From Hofstenia miamia (Eukaryota > Xenacoelomorpha > Acoela), in assembly GCA_004352715.1 (NCBI GenBank), contig SCFE01000049.1:408045-472044 (forward strand): 64,000 bases of DNA, read 5' to 3'. Both the position numbers and the translations under genes were made by a program. Below, piece by piece: positions 45,528 to 58,000 of the stretch. The notes under the pieces were generated by a model, which was given only the letters and a program-made list of their open reading frames with translations, did no database searches and was not told the origin of the DNA. The stretch's first letter is position 1. Each line of letters starts with the position of its first letter.

Positions 45528-48500
45528 GTAATTTTTTCATCTAATTGTATATTTATAATAAGAGCCTGTATATACATGCGCATTTACACGTTTAACAAAC
45601 CAAGTTGAAAATAAGGTTTATTGGTTTTTAGCATTGTTAGATTAGAAATTTTAGTTTTTCAATACAATGCTAGCTTTAAAACCTTAGGGATTAATACAAG
45701 GGTTTGCTCGAGGAGGTGCTCAGGAGGGCTCAATCCACCTTGTTGAACTCGATTGGGGGCCCATCCACCTTGTTAAAGTTATGCTATGGTTTAGGGTGTT
45801 GTACTTTACTTGTTGAGAAATTATGCTTTTTAAAAATACAGTACTGAAATTTGGAGTCCCACTTGCAAATTTTTTGGGAGTCCAACTCTTCGTGATGAGG
45901 CCAATTTATACTAAGACTAAAATAATACGCAATTCTGGCTACATTAATGAATGCTTTCTATGTTTCTATCAATATATTTTGTATATTATTAAGTTATTAG
46001 CACAAAAGTGTTCAAACTTTAAATAGCAGAAAAATTCAATTAAAAATTAATCAATATCTCTTTAATCACTTAGGTTTTTTAACAAGAACTACTGCAAAAC
46101 TGTGAGCGCTCTTCTTAATAATCTTCATCTGATTATTAAGATCTATATGCATGCAAGTCTTCAGCATCGAATTCAGCCAAAATCTATAAAATTGACAATA
46201 GATTCTTGAAATTGTAAATGACAGAAATAGATTTCACTAAGAACATTTCAAATTTGGATACATTTAGACGTTTTAATAAGGGCAATAAGTCTATCCCCAC
46301 CAGAAGCTTTCGATTTTTCAACCTAATCTGCAAGTTTTTCTTTCCTTAAACAGGTTCTGCGAGGCAAATGATGGGAATGTGTCACTGAGTAAAAATTCCT
46401 AACATTCCACCAAATATGCATTTATTTAATAATTAATATGTCATTTAGTATGTAATTTTATAAAGTGACAGCAGTTAAGATGTCAAAAACAGTAAACGCT
46501 GTTAATAAGAACGGTTTGGTATACCAGTCAGCCCAAATAATCACTTTATCATAAAAATTTTTCATCATATATGTACAGATTTCGATCCGGTAATGAGCAT
46601 TACATGGCTATCAGATAAACGGAGGGCAGAGCAGCGACTCTCCTCCCGTCTTCCACAAATACTCCCATAAGAGATTGATTCTTTTTACAATTTTAAGAAG
46701 ATATTTTTTGAAATTTGTTTCATTTTTTTAATTTCAATTCTTGATACTTACTATCTATATTTCCCTTTGTATTCCAAGCTCTAGTAAAAGATAATATCTC
46801 AAGTTCGTTTCTCACAAATTTGGCCCCTTAACTTAAATCGGTTTTTGGCGCCCTGCATTATGTATAACTTCTTAATTTCAGAGTCACTGAATTAGAGAGT
46901 GCAGCTAATTTATATATAAGATTTTGAACTATGACTTACTTAATAATTTGAATAATTTTATCATGTGCAAACTATTCAAAACATCATCTTGACCCTGAAT
47001 ATTTAAATATACACTTCATGAGTATTTGTAATAAAAAATTTTTTACTACTAACAAAATATGAAATCGTGATATGAAGATGGAAGAAAATAAAAACCTAAT
47101 GAAAAATGAGGTATGCATCATCATGTTTAATAGTTGTTAGTGTCAATCTATTTGCTCAAAGTTGGGGTTTAAGTTGGTTTTGTAACAAATTTGTGTAGTT
47201 AATCTGGTCGACTGTCATGTCAAAAAACGGCTCCATAAATTTTTTGCCTTGAACTTCGTAATTTGGACATATCATTCCATTCCATGGTATAGGACATTTT
47301 GGAAGAAGATGCACTATAAAAAGCATAACTACATGCCATTGAGTCACTACATTAAGTGCGGTCTTATTTTCAATATCAGAAATATTTTGACACTATTTTT
47401 AAACATGACAAGATTTTCTTAAACAAAGAATGAATTAATCTACAGGACATGTATGTGGAATTATCCATCCATGAAGCACTGTTTTTCTAAGAAATTCTTG
47501 AAATACAGGTTTGCAGTATATATATTTAAGTGTTTCACTTTATAGATGAAGTTGGGTTTATCAGCTAATTCTTTTAAGTCATGCTGAATTTTCAAGCAAC
47601 ATTTAGATAATTTATGTTTATTTCTTATAAAACTGAAATAACTTTGTTAATTAAGATTGATTTAAAAAATATTATGAATTTTTTCAAAGTAATAAAAGTT
47701 AAATAGAATATTAAAACAAAGGTGCTTTCATTTTTAAAAAAAAATTTTTCTGTATATATTCATGAAGTATATTTATTAAATGTTTTAAAATACTTTAATT
47801 TAAATATATATATATATATATATTAAAATAGATGAATGCTTTTCTTTCTAATTACAATAAACTCATTTCCATTAAATATTTAACTATAAAATCTAAGAAA
47901 TAATTCCAAGAATTTCATTAATTGACACATAACATACTTATTAAGCTCACTTTCTGATTATAGAACTAAAATCTCAGTCAATTATGATGTATAATTATTT
48001 GCAAGGAATTTCATTTTTTCATTTCCCAAACTAGGTTTCTATTATATTATTGAAGCTTCAGTTTTGAATTTCAAGTTGCAGATTTCCTAGAAAGGTGTGG
48101 AAACGAAGGTATTGCTTACCTGGCCTAATCTAGATTCTGTTGCTTGCATTTCAATCTGAAATTCTAGCTTCAAATTTGCATAAAGCATCCAAATCCATTT
48201 CTAACAGGAAAAATAAACGAATGAACAAAAATTCCTGAAACTTCTAGATCTTTCTGAATTGACTAACATGATAAGAATAATAGTAAAAGAATAATTAAAA
48301 TTCAGAAAATTGTAGAATGTTCTAGCTTCACATTACTGCAAAACAATCTGTCTTTGACTTGAAAAAAATTACCAATGAACACAAAATTCCTGAAAGCTCT
48401 AGTAATTTACTAAGTCAAAATACTCTACCATGTTTAGAATAATAGAAAAATGCAATTATATTTTCAGAAAATAATAGAATGGTCTAGCTTCAAATTGGTA

Positions 48501-51500
48501 CAAAAGACAATAGATCATTAGCATTAAAAATTGAAAATGAACGTAAAATTCCTGAAAGCTCTAGATATTTTCTAAATCTAGTAAAACTACAGTACTTAGA
48601 ATAATATAACAATGAAAATTGAATTCCAGAAATTAATAGAATGTTCTTGATTACAATTGGCAAAAAAAGAAAAATTATTTTTGGCATGAAAAGTTGACCA
48701 ATGAACACAAAATTCCTGAAAGCTCTAAACACTTTCTAAATATAAGAAGACTACATTGCTTAGACAAATTGAACAATAAAAATATAATTCCAAAAATATA
48801 CAGACCATTCTAGCTTCAAATTGGCAGAAAGGCAATCTATTTTTAGCTTGAAAAGTTGACCAATGAACACAAAATTCATGACGTTCTGGAAGGCTCTGAA
48901 TTGAAATAGAATGCATTGCTTAAACAAATTGAACAATAAAAATATAATTCAAAAAAAATATACGGACCATTCTAGCTTTAAATATGCAGAAGGGCAATCT
49001 ATTTTTAGCTTGAAAAGTTGACCAATGAACACAAAATTCATGACGTTCTGGACGGCTCTGAATTGAAATAGAATGTATTGCTTAAGCAAATTGAACAATA
49101 AGAATATAATTCCAAAAATATACAGACCATTCTAGCTATAAATTGGCAGAAGGGCAATCTATTTTTAGCTTGAAAAGTTGACCAATGAACACAAAATTCA
49201 TGACGTTATGGAAGGCTCTGAATCAAAATAGAATGCATTACTTAAGCAAATTGAACAATAAAAATATAATTCCAAAAATATACAGACCATTCTAGCTATA
49301 AATTGGCAGAAGGGCAATCTATTTTTTAGCTTGAAAAGTTGACCAATGAACACAAAATTCTGACGTTTCTGGAGGCTCTGAATTGAAATAGAATGTATTG
49401 CTTAAGCAAATTGAACAATAAGAATATAATTCCAAAAATATACAGACCATTCTAGCTATAAATTGGCAGAAGGGCAATCTATTTTTAGCTTGAAAAGTTG
49501 ACCAATGAACACAAAATTCATGACGTTCTGGAAGGCTCTGAATTGAAATAGAATGTATTGCTTAAGCAAATTGAACAATAAGAATATAATTCCAAAAATA
49601 TACAGACCATTCTAGCTATAAATTGGCAGAAGGGCAATCTATTTTTAGCTTGAAAAGTTTACAAATGAACACAAAATTCATGAAGGCCTTAGTGCAGTAC
49701 TTAGAATAATGGAAAATGAAAATTGAGTTCCAGAAATGTATACAATGTTCTAGCTACAAATTGGCATTAATTAAAATCTATTGTTAGCATGAGAAATTTT
49801 CCAATGAACATAAAATTTCTCAAAGTTTTAATCAGTTCTGAATCTAATTAGTCTGAAATGTTTTGCGATAATATAGCAATTGAAATATAATTCCATAAGT
49901 GATTAGAACATTCTGGCTTAAATTTGCAGAAATACAATCTCTCATTAGCATTAAAAATTGACCAGTGAACATAAAATTCCAAAAAGCTCTACACATTTTC
50001 TAAATTTAAATAGACTACCATGTTTAGAATATTAGAACAATGAAAATATAATTCCAGAAATGTATAGAATTTTCTAGCTTCAAATTGGGACAAAAGACAA
50101 TTTATTTTTTCATGAAAAATTAACCAATGAACATAAAATTCCTGAAAGCATTTGACAGTTCTGAATCTAAATAGCCTGTAATGTTTAGACTAATAGAACA
50201 ATGAAAATAATAATCCAGACATTTATAGAATGTCCTAGCTTCAAATCGGCTCAAAGTTTGTTAAAAAAACTTAGCATAACCGCGTTTCTCGAAATTTTGC
50301 AGAGTAGTTTTTCTTTATACTACCTACTGCCATTGTAAAAATATTTAAGTTCGAGTGAATACAGCGGGACCAATTGCCAAAACTTAAGAAAAAATGGGAT
50401 TCTCGCTAAAGGCCCTTTAAGTAGAAAATGCATCTTTGACTTAATTACCTACTACAAAGGTAATATATAGGGCACTGGAAGTGGGATGTCAAGGGTGGCA
50501 TTTGCCACTCCAATATTTCAATTTAATTTACTGACTAGCACTCAGAGACAATAATAAAACACACATTTTATCAACATAATTGAAGCATACAAAATATTTT
50601 TCTTGGAGTAGAGATTCTGATAAACAATGAATAATGGTTTGTTTCTGTTTCTATGCTTATGTTTAAAAATTACCAACTAAATATAAAAAAAGTTCTCCAT
50701 TATATTTTTGATAGTATGTTAACATGAAATGCTGTGACTTTTTGTGAATCCAGTGGTAAATAGACATATTGAGCAATGTTTGTTAGATGAAAAGCTTTAT
50801 CATCTTCATTACTAGATTCTTCTATGATTTTAGGGTTTCAAGCAGAGATGGAAATATGGCGGACAGTTGGGAGCGGGTATGAGGCAAGATTTTTCTAAAC
50901 TGGTTACTCATGGGCCTAAAATAAGGCAAAAACACTATTGAGTTTAAAAAACTGAACGGAAAAATTGTCAATTTTTGACATTATAAAACTATTTTTCTTA
51001 CATCAAAGTTCTCTGCTTGAAAAAATTTTGTCGAATTTTAAAAAATCAATTACCATGCATTTCTCATTCTTGGTGAAATCTGATTCTATTCAATGATACT
51101 AATAAGATCTAATTTATCTGATTTGTCATCAATAGGCTTTGCTATTACACTGGAAATTATGCAATTAACCTTGTATAAATATACTGCATAAAATATTACC
51201 CGTAGAGTTAAATTTAATTACATTTTGCTATTACTAATGTTTTTAAAATGTATTGTCATCACATTTGTTATTAAATTCCTATTGGTAGCAATAGTATAGA
51301 TGGCATTAAAAAATGATTCTGTATCTTCTAAAAAGTAAGGATTCAAAATATTTGGCAGTTGTGGTGTAGTGTAGTGTTGCGAAAATTTCCATAGAGCAAA
51401 TATGGGGTAATAATATATCACAAGTCGTTTTTGGAGCAGACATTTTTGGTTTGGCCACATTCTCACGAGAGAAAATAAAGCTTGGGCAATATGAGGCAGA

Positions 51501-53226
51501 AGTCAGCAGGTGGAAATCGGCAAGGCATAAAGTCTGTAAGGCGGGGAAATTCACAAAAATCTTCCATCTCTGGCTTCAAGTAAAAAGTTTGAAGCAGTGT
51601 CTAATAATACTATTTCTCCTGGCACAAGGTTAGTCTCGATTCGTGAGATAACTTGCATTGAATTGACAATCTCTACAAAACACAGCTTAACAAAAAGTTG
51701 GTTGTCTTGATTTTTTAATGTTTCTAGACTAAATCGATGTTGCCAATTCCAAAAATACTAATTATTTGACGTATCATTATCATTCTTACTGTTGATGAAT
51801 GATTGCAATTACTATTGATTTGAAAATTCAATCCTTAAAAAACTCAGCCAATACTTGTTGTGTTAATTTGCTTAGTTTATGTTTTTCCATTGTAATTTTG
51901 AATTACATTGCGAAAGGTGGTCTAATACGTAATTTTATAAGGAAAATGTGATGTTTTCCCAGTAATTTTTGTTGAAGAATCACTCATAACTTTTTTTCAG
52001 ACAATGATATAATTAATTATTAACATGTTAAAAATCAGGAGCATTGATTTAGTCTAGAAACATTGAAAAATAGAGACAACAATGAGAAAATTTAAATTTT
52101 GTTAAAGTGTGAATCAGTGCATCTCAAAAGGCATTCATTTCTAGATTAATAAAATTGTTGGATGGACCATTTTTTATTAAAATATTAACATATTCATATA
52201 ATTAAGATAATGATAATTATTGTATGTATTTTTAAATTATGTAAAGAATTCTAAGGGTATGAAATGCTTAGTTGCTAAGCTTGTTTCAAAAGTGATAAAA
52301 GTACCAAATCGTTAACCTGGCCTAAAGTAAAAATATTCTAAAAATATATAGGCAAGTAAGCTCAGGAGGTTTTGCCCCCCCCTCAATGTTGAGTTTTTTC
52401 CTTCCCCTCTGCATGAATGTAGGCTTTTTGCAGATATTTATATCATGTACAACAAATATTTTCTAGTTTGATAACTTCTATGTATTCTGCCATGTCTTTC
52501 TCAATCAGGCAATAATCACCAAAAAAATCGAATTTGTTCAGGGGAAATAGCATGAAAAATGAAGCGGCAAGTATTTTAGTTGACAATATTTGGAAGCAAA
52601 TCATCACGTCCAAATTCAAAAAAATTGAAGTTAAGAACATGAGACCAGTTCTAATATATCTAATCATCTAATTAAGTGCGGACTAAATTTTGAAACAAAC
52701 ATATTACATCAGACATCAAGATCAAGTAATTTAAAAATTATTGAGAGTATTTTTATAAAATCCTTGCAACCAAGTTTAAAAACAAAAGAAGACTATATTT
52801 ATAAATTAAACATGCCACTTTTTAAAATTTAAAAAATTATAATTATTATTGTAAAATCTAGTAAATTTAGAGGGAATAATTTGTAAAACTGACGATGACT
52901 TTGTAAGTCGAAATATATCTGCATGTTCTTATTAAGGTTAATATTTGGAAGAATGCATATAAACGCTAATCCTCTTCTGTTAAACTGAAGAAATCCTGTG
53001 TGGATTCGGTTCAATGATTTATTGTGCGTGAAGCCAGTTTTGCTTGTAGGAATGTTGCATTACCAATATATACTGACACGACACACCCCTATGTAAAACA
53101 TGTATACATTATATAAATGATATTTTACTAAGACTTAGCATATTATGAAAGATTTATTCCGCAAAAATGTTTCGCTACATACGTATAGCTATACGTATGT
53201 AGCGAAACATGTTTGCGGAATAAATC

Positions 53227-53294
<68 letters not shown>

Positions 53295-54768
53295 ACTCTA
53301 AATTGAAAATAACTAATTTAAGTAAATTGATTTCAGCACACCTTCACATAAATATTTATCTTATTTAACTCTTTCACTGCAAAATTTGACTTTAGTCACA
53401 CGGCCAACATTATGTCTGACTGCGAAATTCGACTTCAGTCCACATGTTTTTTTCTAATAAAATGTCCAAAATCTGGTGTAATTCAATGAATTCTGTATAA
53501 TAAAGTGTTTTTTAAGAAAAATTTGACTTTCATTTTTTTGTGTCAAAATGACATTTTTTGAGAATTTCTGAAAATTCATGAAACGCGGTGAAAGGGTTAA
53601 TACACTTATCTCGCAACGTAATATCGGAAAGCACGTCCATTGTCTTGATCATTCATACCACATCCAAAGCAACTTCACTATTATCTATCCTTGACAACAC
53701 AATAGCAACTGCATTTACATCCGATAATTAATTCAGATGAAGGAATTAATAATCTAGGAAAATATTATTTTAGGTATTCAAAGAAATGTTTTTCCAGGAG
53801 TGAGCGTTGTAACGATTATGAGTTTTGCGGAAACTATGAAGTGATTGACGACACAGACGAAACCTACTGTTGTGCTGGTGCAAAAATTAACGAGACATGT
53901 TTTGAAAAACGTAGAAAGACCTGCATTATTGGAAATGATCAGATCTGTGACGATGTTACTGATTGTTTTTCTGGATTGGACGAAGATCCCAGTAGTGGTT
54001 GCATACAATCCACGCTTTCTTGTGATGCGGAACATACATATGATTTGGAAGCACAGGCTTACAGTGAAGTAAAGATTTAATATATCTATGAATAAAATAC
54101 ATGTAAAGGACATGGAAATATTGAACCACTCAAAAAACAAATATCTATTTTGAATAGTATCATGGTCTGCGAACTTTATATCAAGCCTGTATAGATGCCG
54201 TTTTGTGCTGACGAATAGTTTGAGGTTGAATTATTCTTCAAATGAATCTGTGTAACGTCAAGCACTTGCTAATCTTAATAGGCTCACTTTTTCTCATGCC
54301 ACTAAAGAGGAAAATAATAATTTCTATATATGATATGTTTTAAGCAGTCAAATTTCTTATTGTGCTGATACTTTGTTATTTGCTAGGTATTGAAGAATTG
54401 AACTGTCAATTTTATGATCAATTGACCAAATTTTAAATCGATAGAAGCAACCTCAAAAAAAACATATCAATCCTTTTGCTTCATGGAGTCATATTGATTG
54501 AAAACTGTGAAATGATTAGTGCTGTCTTTGCAATGTCATAACCAGTTAAAGCAAGCGAATTGATTAATTTTTTCCATTTAAACAAATTTTTAAAATCATC
54601 TCATATTGAAAAAAACTTATCGTTTTAAATTTTTTAGGAATTTAAACTTACTAACATATTAAAGAGCTGAACCCTAAACTGTCAATTGTAACTTTTAAGT
54701 ATCAGATGTTTTTGTCCAATTTGGATAAATCTATGGGTATGCGTGTTTCCCAATATTAACTTTTTTCA

Positions 54769-54806
<38 letters not shown>

Positions 54807-54995
54807 AATTTTTTTCAAAATTATATTTATAATTTATGTTTTTGTACCCTAAGCTGTCTATTACATCTATAAGGAAAAAAGTCAGCATGTCCACATTTTC
54901 AAACCTATTTGGAAATACTAGGATAGTGATACATATATGAGCAGGGACGTATGTAGGTTTTACCGGAAGGTGGGGCCAATTATATTTTGTGTAGN

Positions 54996-55029
<34 letters not shown>

Positions 55030-58000
55030 TGTCTTATTTTGATGAATACACGTTTTTGGGACAATATGTATCAATTTTGTACAATACTTATGCTGACACA
55101 TGACTTCTGCTGATGAGTTTTAATGACCTCTATCATAATGCCTACAAAATTGCAAAAATTCCCACTGAAATAACTTGGAGACATGTATTTTGGTGAATTT
55201 CATTAGCTATTTTTTATTAATCGTTCTTGATTTTCTTCTAGGACAACATAAGTCATACACAAACATCACGTCAGCATTAGTAATGAAAACGAGCAAAATA
55301 TTTGGAGTGCAGCACAAGTGATGATGGGTACGATTGTGTGTGTGGAATTTTCAAAGTACATTCTGCAATATTTACAAACCGCATTTTTACGTAATCTGAG
55401 CGAAAAGATTTTGTCAAACCGCTCTAGTTCCACATATTTTATCAACGGAATTTGGAAATAAATTTCTGAACTCCAGAGTTTCATGAATATAAACCAGAAA
55501 GCAATCAAACTCAGACGGAACTTTTAGTTTATTGCAATTTAACATCGGATTTATTCTGCAGTGGTGCTATATTATTTTCCTAAATTTATAGTTCACAAAG
55601 CAAAATTTTATTTAATAAAGTTAAATATTTTCAAATTTAATTTTAGGATCCATTATCCTTGGAGTACTACATGAACTATATTGATCGTAAAGCAACCAAA
55701 ACTGTGTGCAAACTTCCCAATTGGAGAGACATTTTTGAGTCTAAAAGATATCAATATCAGTCCATGACAAAAACGTCGTTTTTCGCAATGAATTTAACAA
55801 ATGCTACAATTTGCATACTTGGAATACTATTTGGATTACCAGCAAATATCTTGCTACTGTTTTTCCTGATACATGAAGTATTTAAAAATCACAACTTCAA
55901 TTTTCTATTCATTTTTGTTGGCACAATTATTGATGTAATCAATCTTCTGGTTCGATTAATCATACTTTCTTGTGAAATAATTTCTCCTAAATTGATCTTC
56001 GGAGAATTGACATACACGACACACACAGCCGAACGTAATCCTCCAGAATATTTTTACATATGTAGAATCATAAACTTTATTAGAGCATTCAATCAATTTC
56101 TATCTCCCATGTTACTGGTCACGATAGCCATTGAGCGTTTGGTAATTTCATGCTTTCCTTTAAAAACGAATGTTATTTTAACTAAAATAAATCGCTTAGC
56201 AATTGCTATTGTTTTACTGGTTATAACGACAGCAGTAGGTGTTTGGTACACGTTCGAGGCTAAGTGGGACTTCATGAACCATAGCTCCATCTGGGTCGAT
56301 ACTTCAATACATTGTGTATTTGGAATTTTGCCTATCTACATGACTAGCACGGACGGACAACGTAACGATCTGCCGCCACTGTATTTCATAGCGGGAAACA
56401 GGTTTCTAAACTATATAATTGAAATTATCTTCACAATTATTATGCCTGTTTTTATGCAATTGATGTTTTATGGAATAATCTACAGTTCGAAATCGAAAAG
56501 TACGCTTGTGACTGCAGCAAAGAAACGATTTACACTCGTTTGTTTGATTGGAAGTTTAATATATTTTTTTCTGAGCATTCCTTTAATATATGCCAAAGCA
56601 GTTGGGATTTTACATAGCTTTCGTGTAGCTTGGACGTATGAGATTGCTGACCGAACAGGTTGTGCAACTTGTCTACAGGCGTACAATACAAAATCACACT
56701 TTTGGAGCACAAGTGGAGAGGCAAACCAAAAGAGCTCATTCAAGTAAATTTTTTGTAGTTTGATGATTTTTGTCCTATTAGCTGAAGCTTGCCTGTATTT
56801 AGTGAATATATTAAAATCTGAACAATTGTAGGAAAANNNNNNNNNNNNNNNNNNNNNAGCTCATTCAAGTAAATTTTTTGTAGTTTGATGATTTTTGTCC
56901 TATTAGCTGAAGCTTGCCTGTATTTAGTGAATATATTAAAATCTGAACAATTGTAGGAAAATGTATATTGACCATTTGCATATTGATGATGGGGTGTCAA
57001 TTATCAAGCCATTCTAAATGAGGTTTGCAGATACGGAAGAAGGATTTTCTCCTCTTATCGAAAGGATTAGGAGATACTAATACAAATCTTTGCATAAATC
57101 TTCATTTTAGCATATTAATTTTCAATGATCAGAAATGTGATGTCACCCAAGTTTAAATTTTTGGATGTTTTTGAAATCAATTCGATATTGTTTTTAATGA
57201 TTGTAGTTCAATTTTTGCTTACTTCACTTACTTTTTCATAACTAAAAATTAGATTAGAAAAAGAAAAATCTATATTCAGAAATTGTTTTAACAATAAATA
57301 GAAATACTGATTATAAGAAATATCTACAATTTTTTGAGTAATAATTAAAAGTTGATTGAGAGTAAGTTAGAAGGAAATCTTTTCATGTTTAATAGAATTG
57401 TATTTTAGTTGTGTCCAATTTTCCTCATAAAATTCTTTTCTTTTATTCTCAGTGCATTTTAAAAATATTGTAAAACATGCTTACATACTTCAAATCAGTA
57501 GAAAGAAGTTAGCATTTGCACTTAGCAAAAACGAAATCGATGTTAGTGGGTCGCACAGATCGATTCATGTCAAAGTGGTGGTAAGTCAAACCTTCAAACC
57601 GCAAAAAAAATTTAAACTTTCTATATGTTGCTATTTGTTTAAGATTATTCGTTATCAATTTTAATATTTTACATTTTTGTTCTATGTAATTAGTAATGAC
57701 CTTAGCAAAATCTTCACACTTGGCATATTTATGCATTGCTAACTATAAGCCAATTAAAAAAATTATTCATATAATAATGATTTCGATTATTTTAGGGTTT
57801 CTGTTTATGAACGCTATATTAATTTCAAACACTGACAGACATTTACCCCAAGACCCGTTGCCACCTCCTCACTTTCCGACAGCACTGTTTCAAATACCTG
57901 ACATACGAAATAATTTTTTGTTAATATTTTTGTATTAAAACCTTATTATAGCGTGTTTAGAGGAGACTTCCATTATCTCAATGATTTTGAAAGATATTTG

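Noticed and set aside
54069-55646. Searched intron 2 for leucine-rich-repeat exons
   Set aside because: No LxxLxLxxN pattern in an open frame with splice borders was seen.
57499-57580. Extra receptor exon encoding RKKLAFALSKNEIDVSGSHR with AG and GTAAGT borders
   Set aside because: Its length is not a multiple of three, so including it between exons 3 and 4 breaks the frame of the NPFIY exon. The sequence also looks like an intracellular loop in the wrong place.
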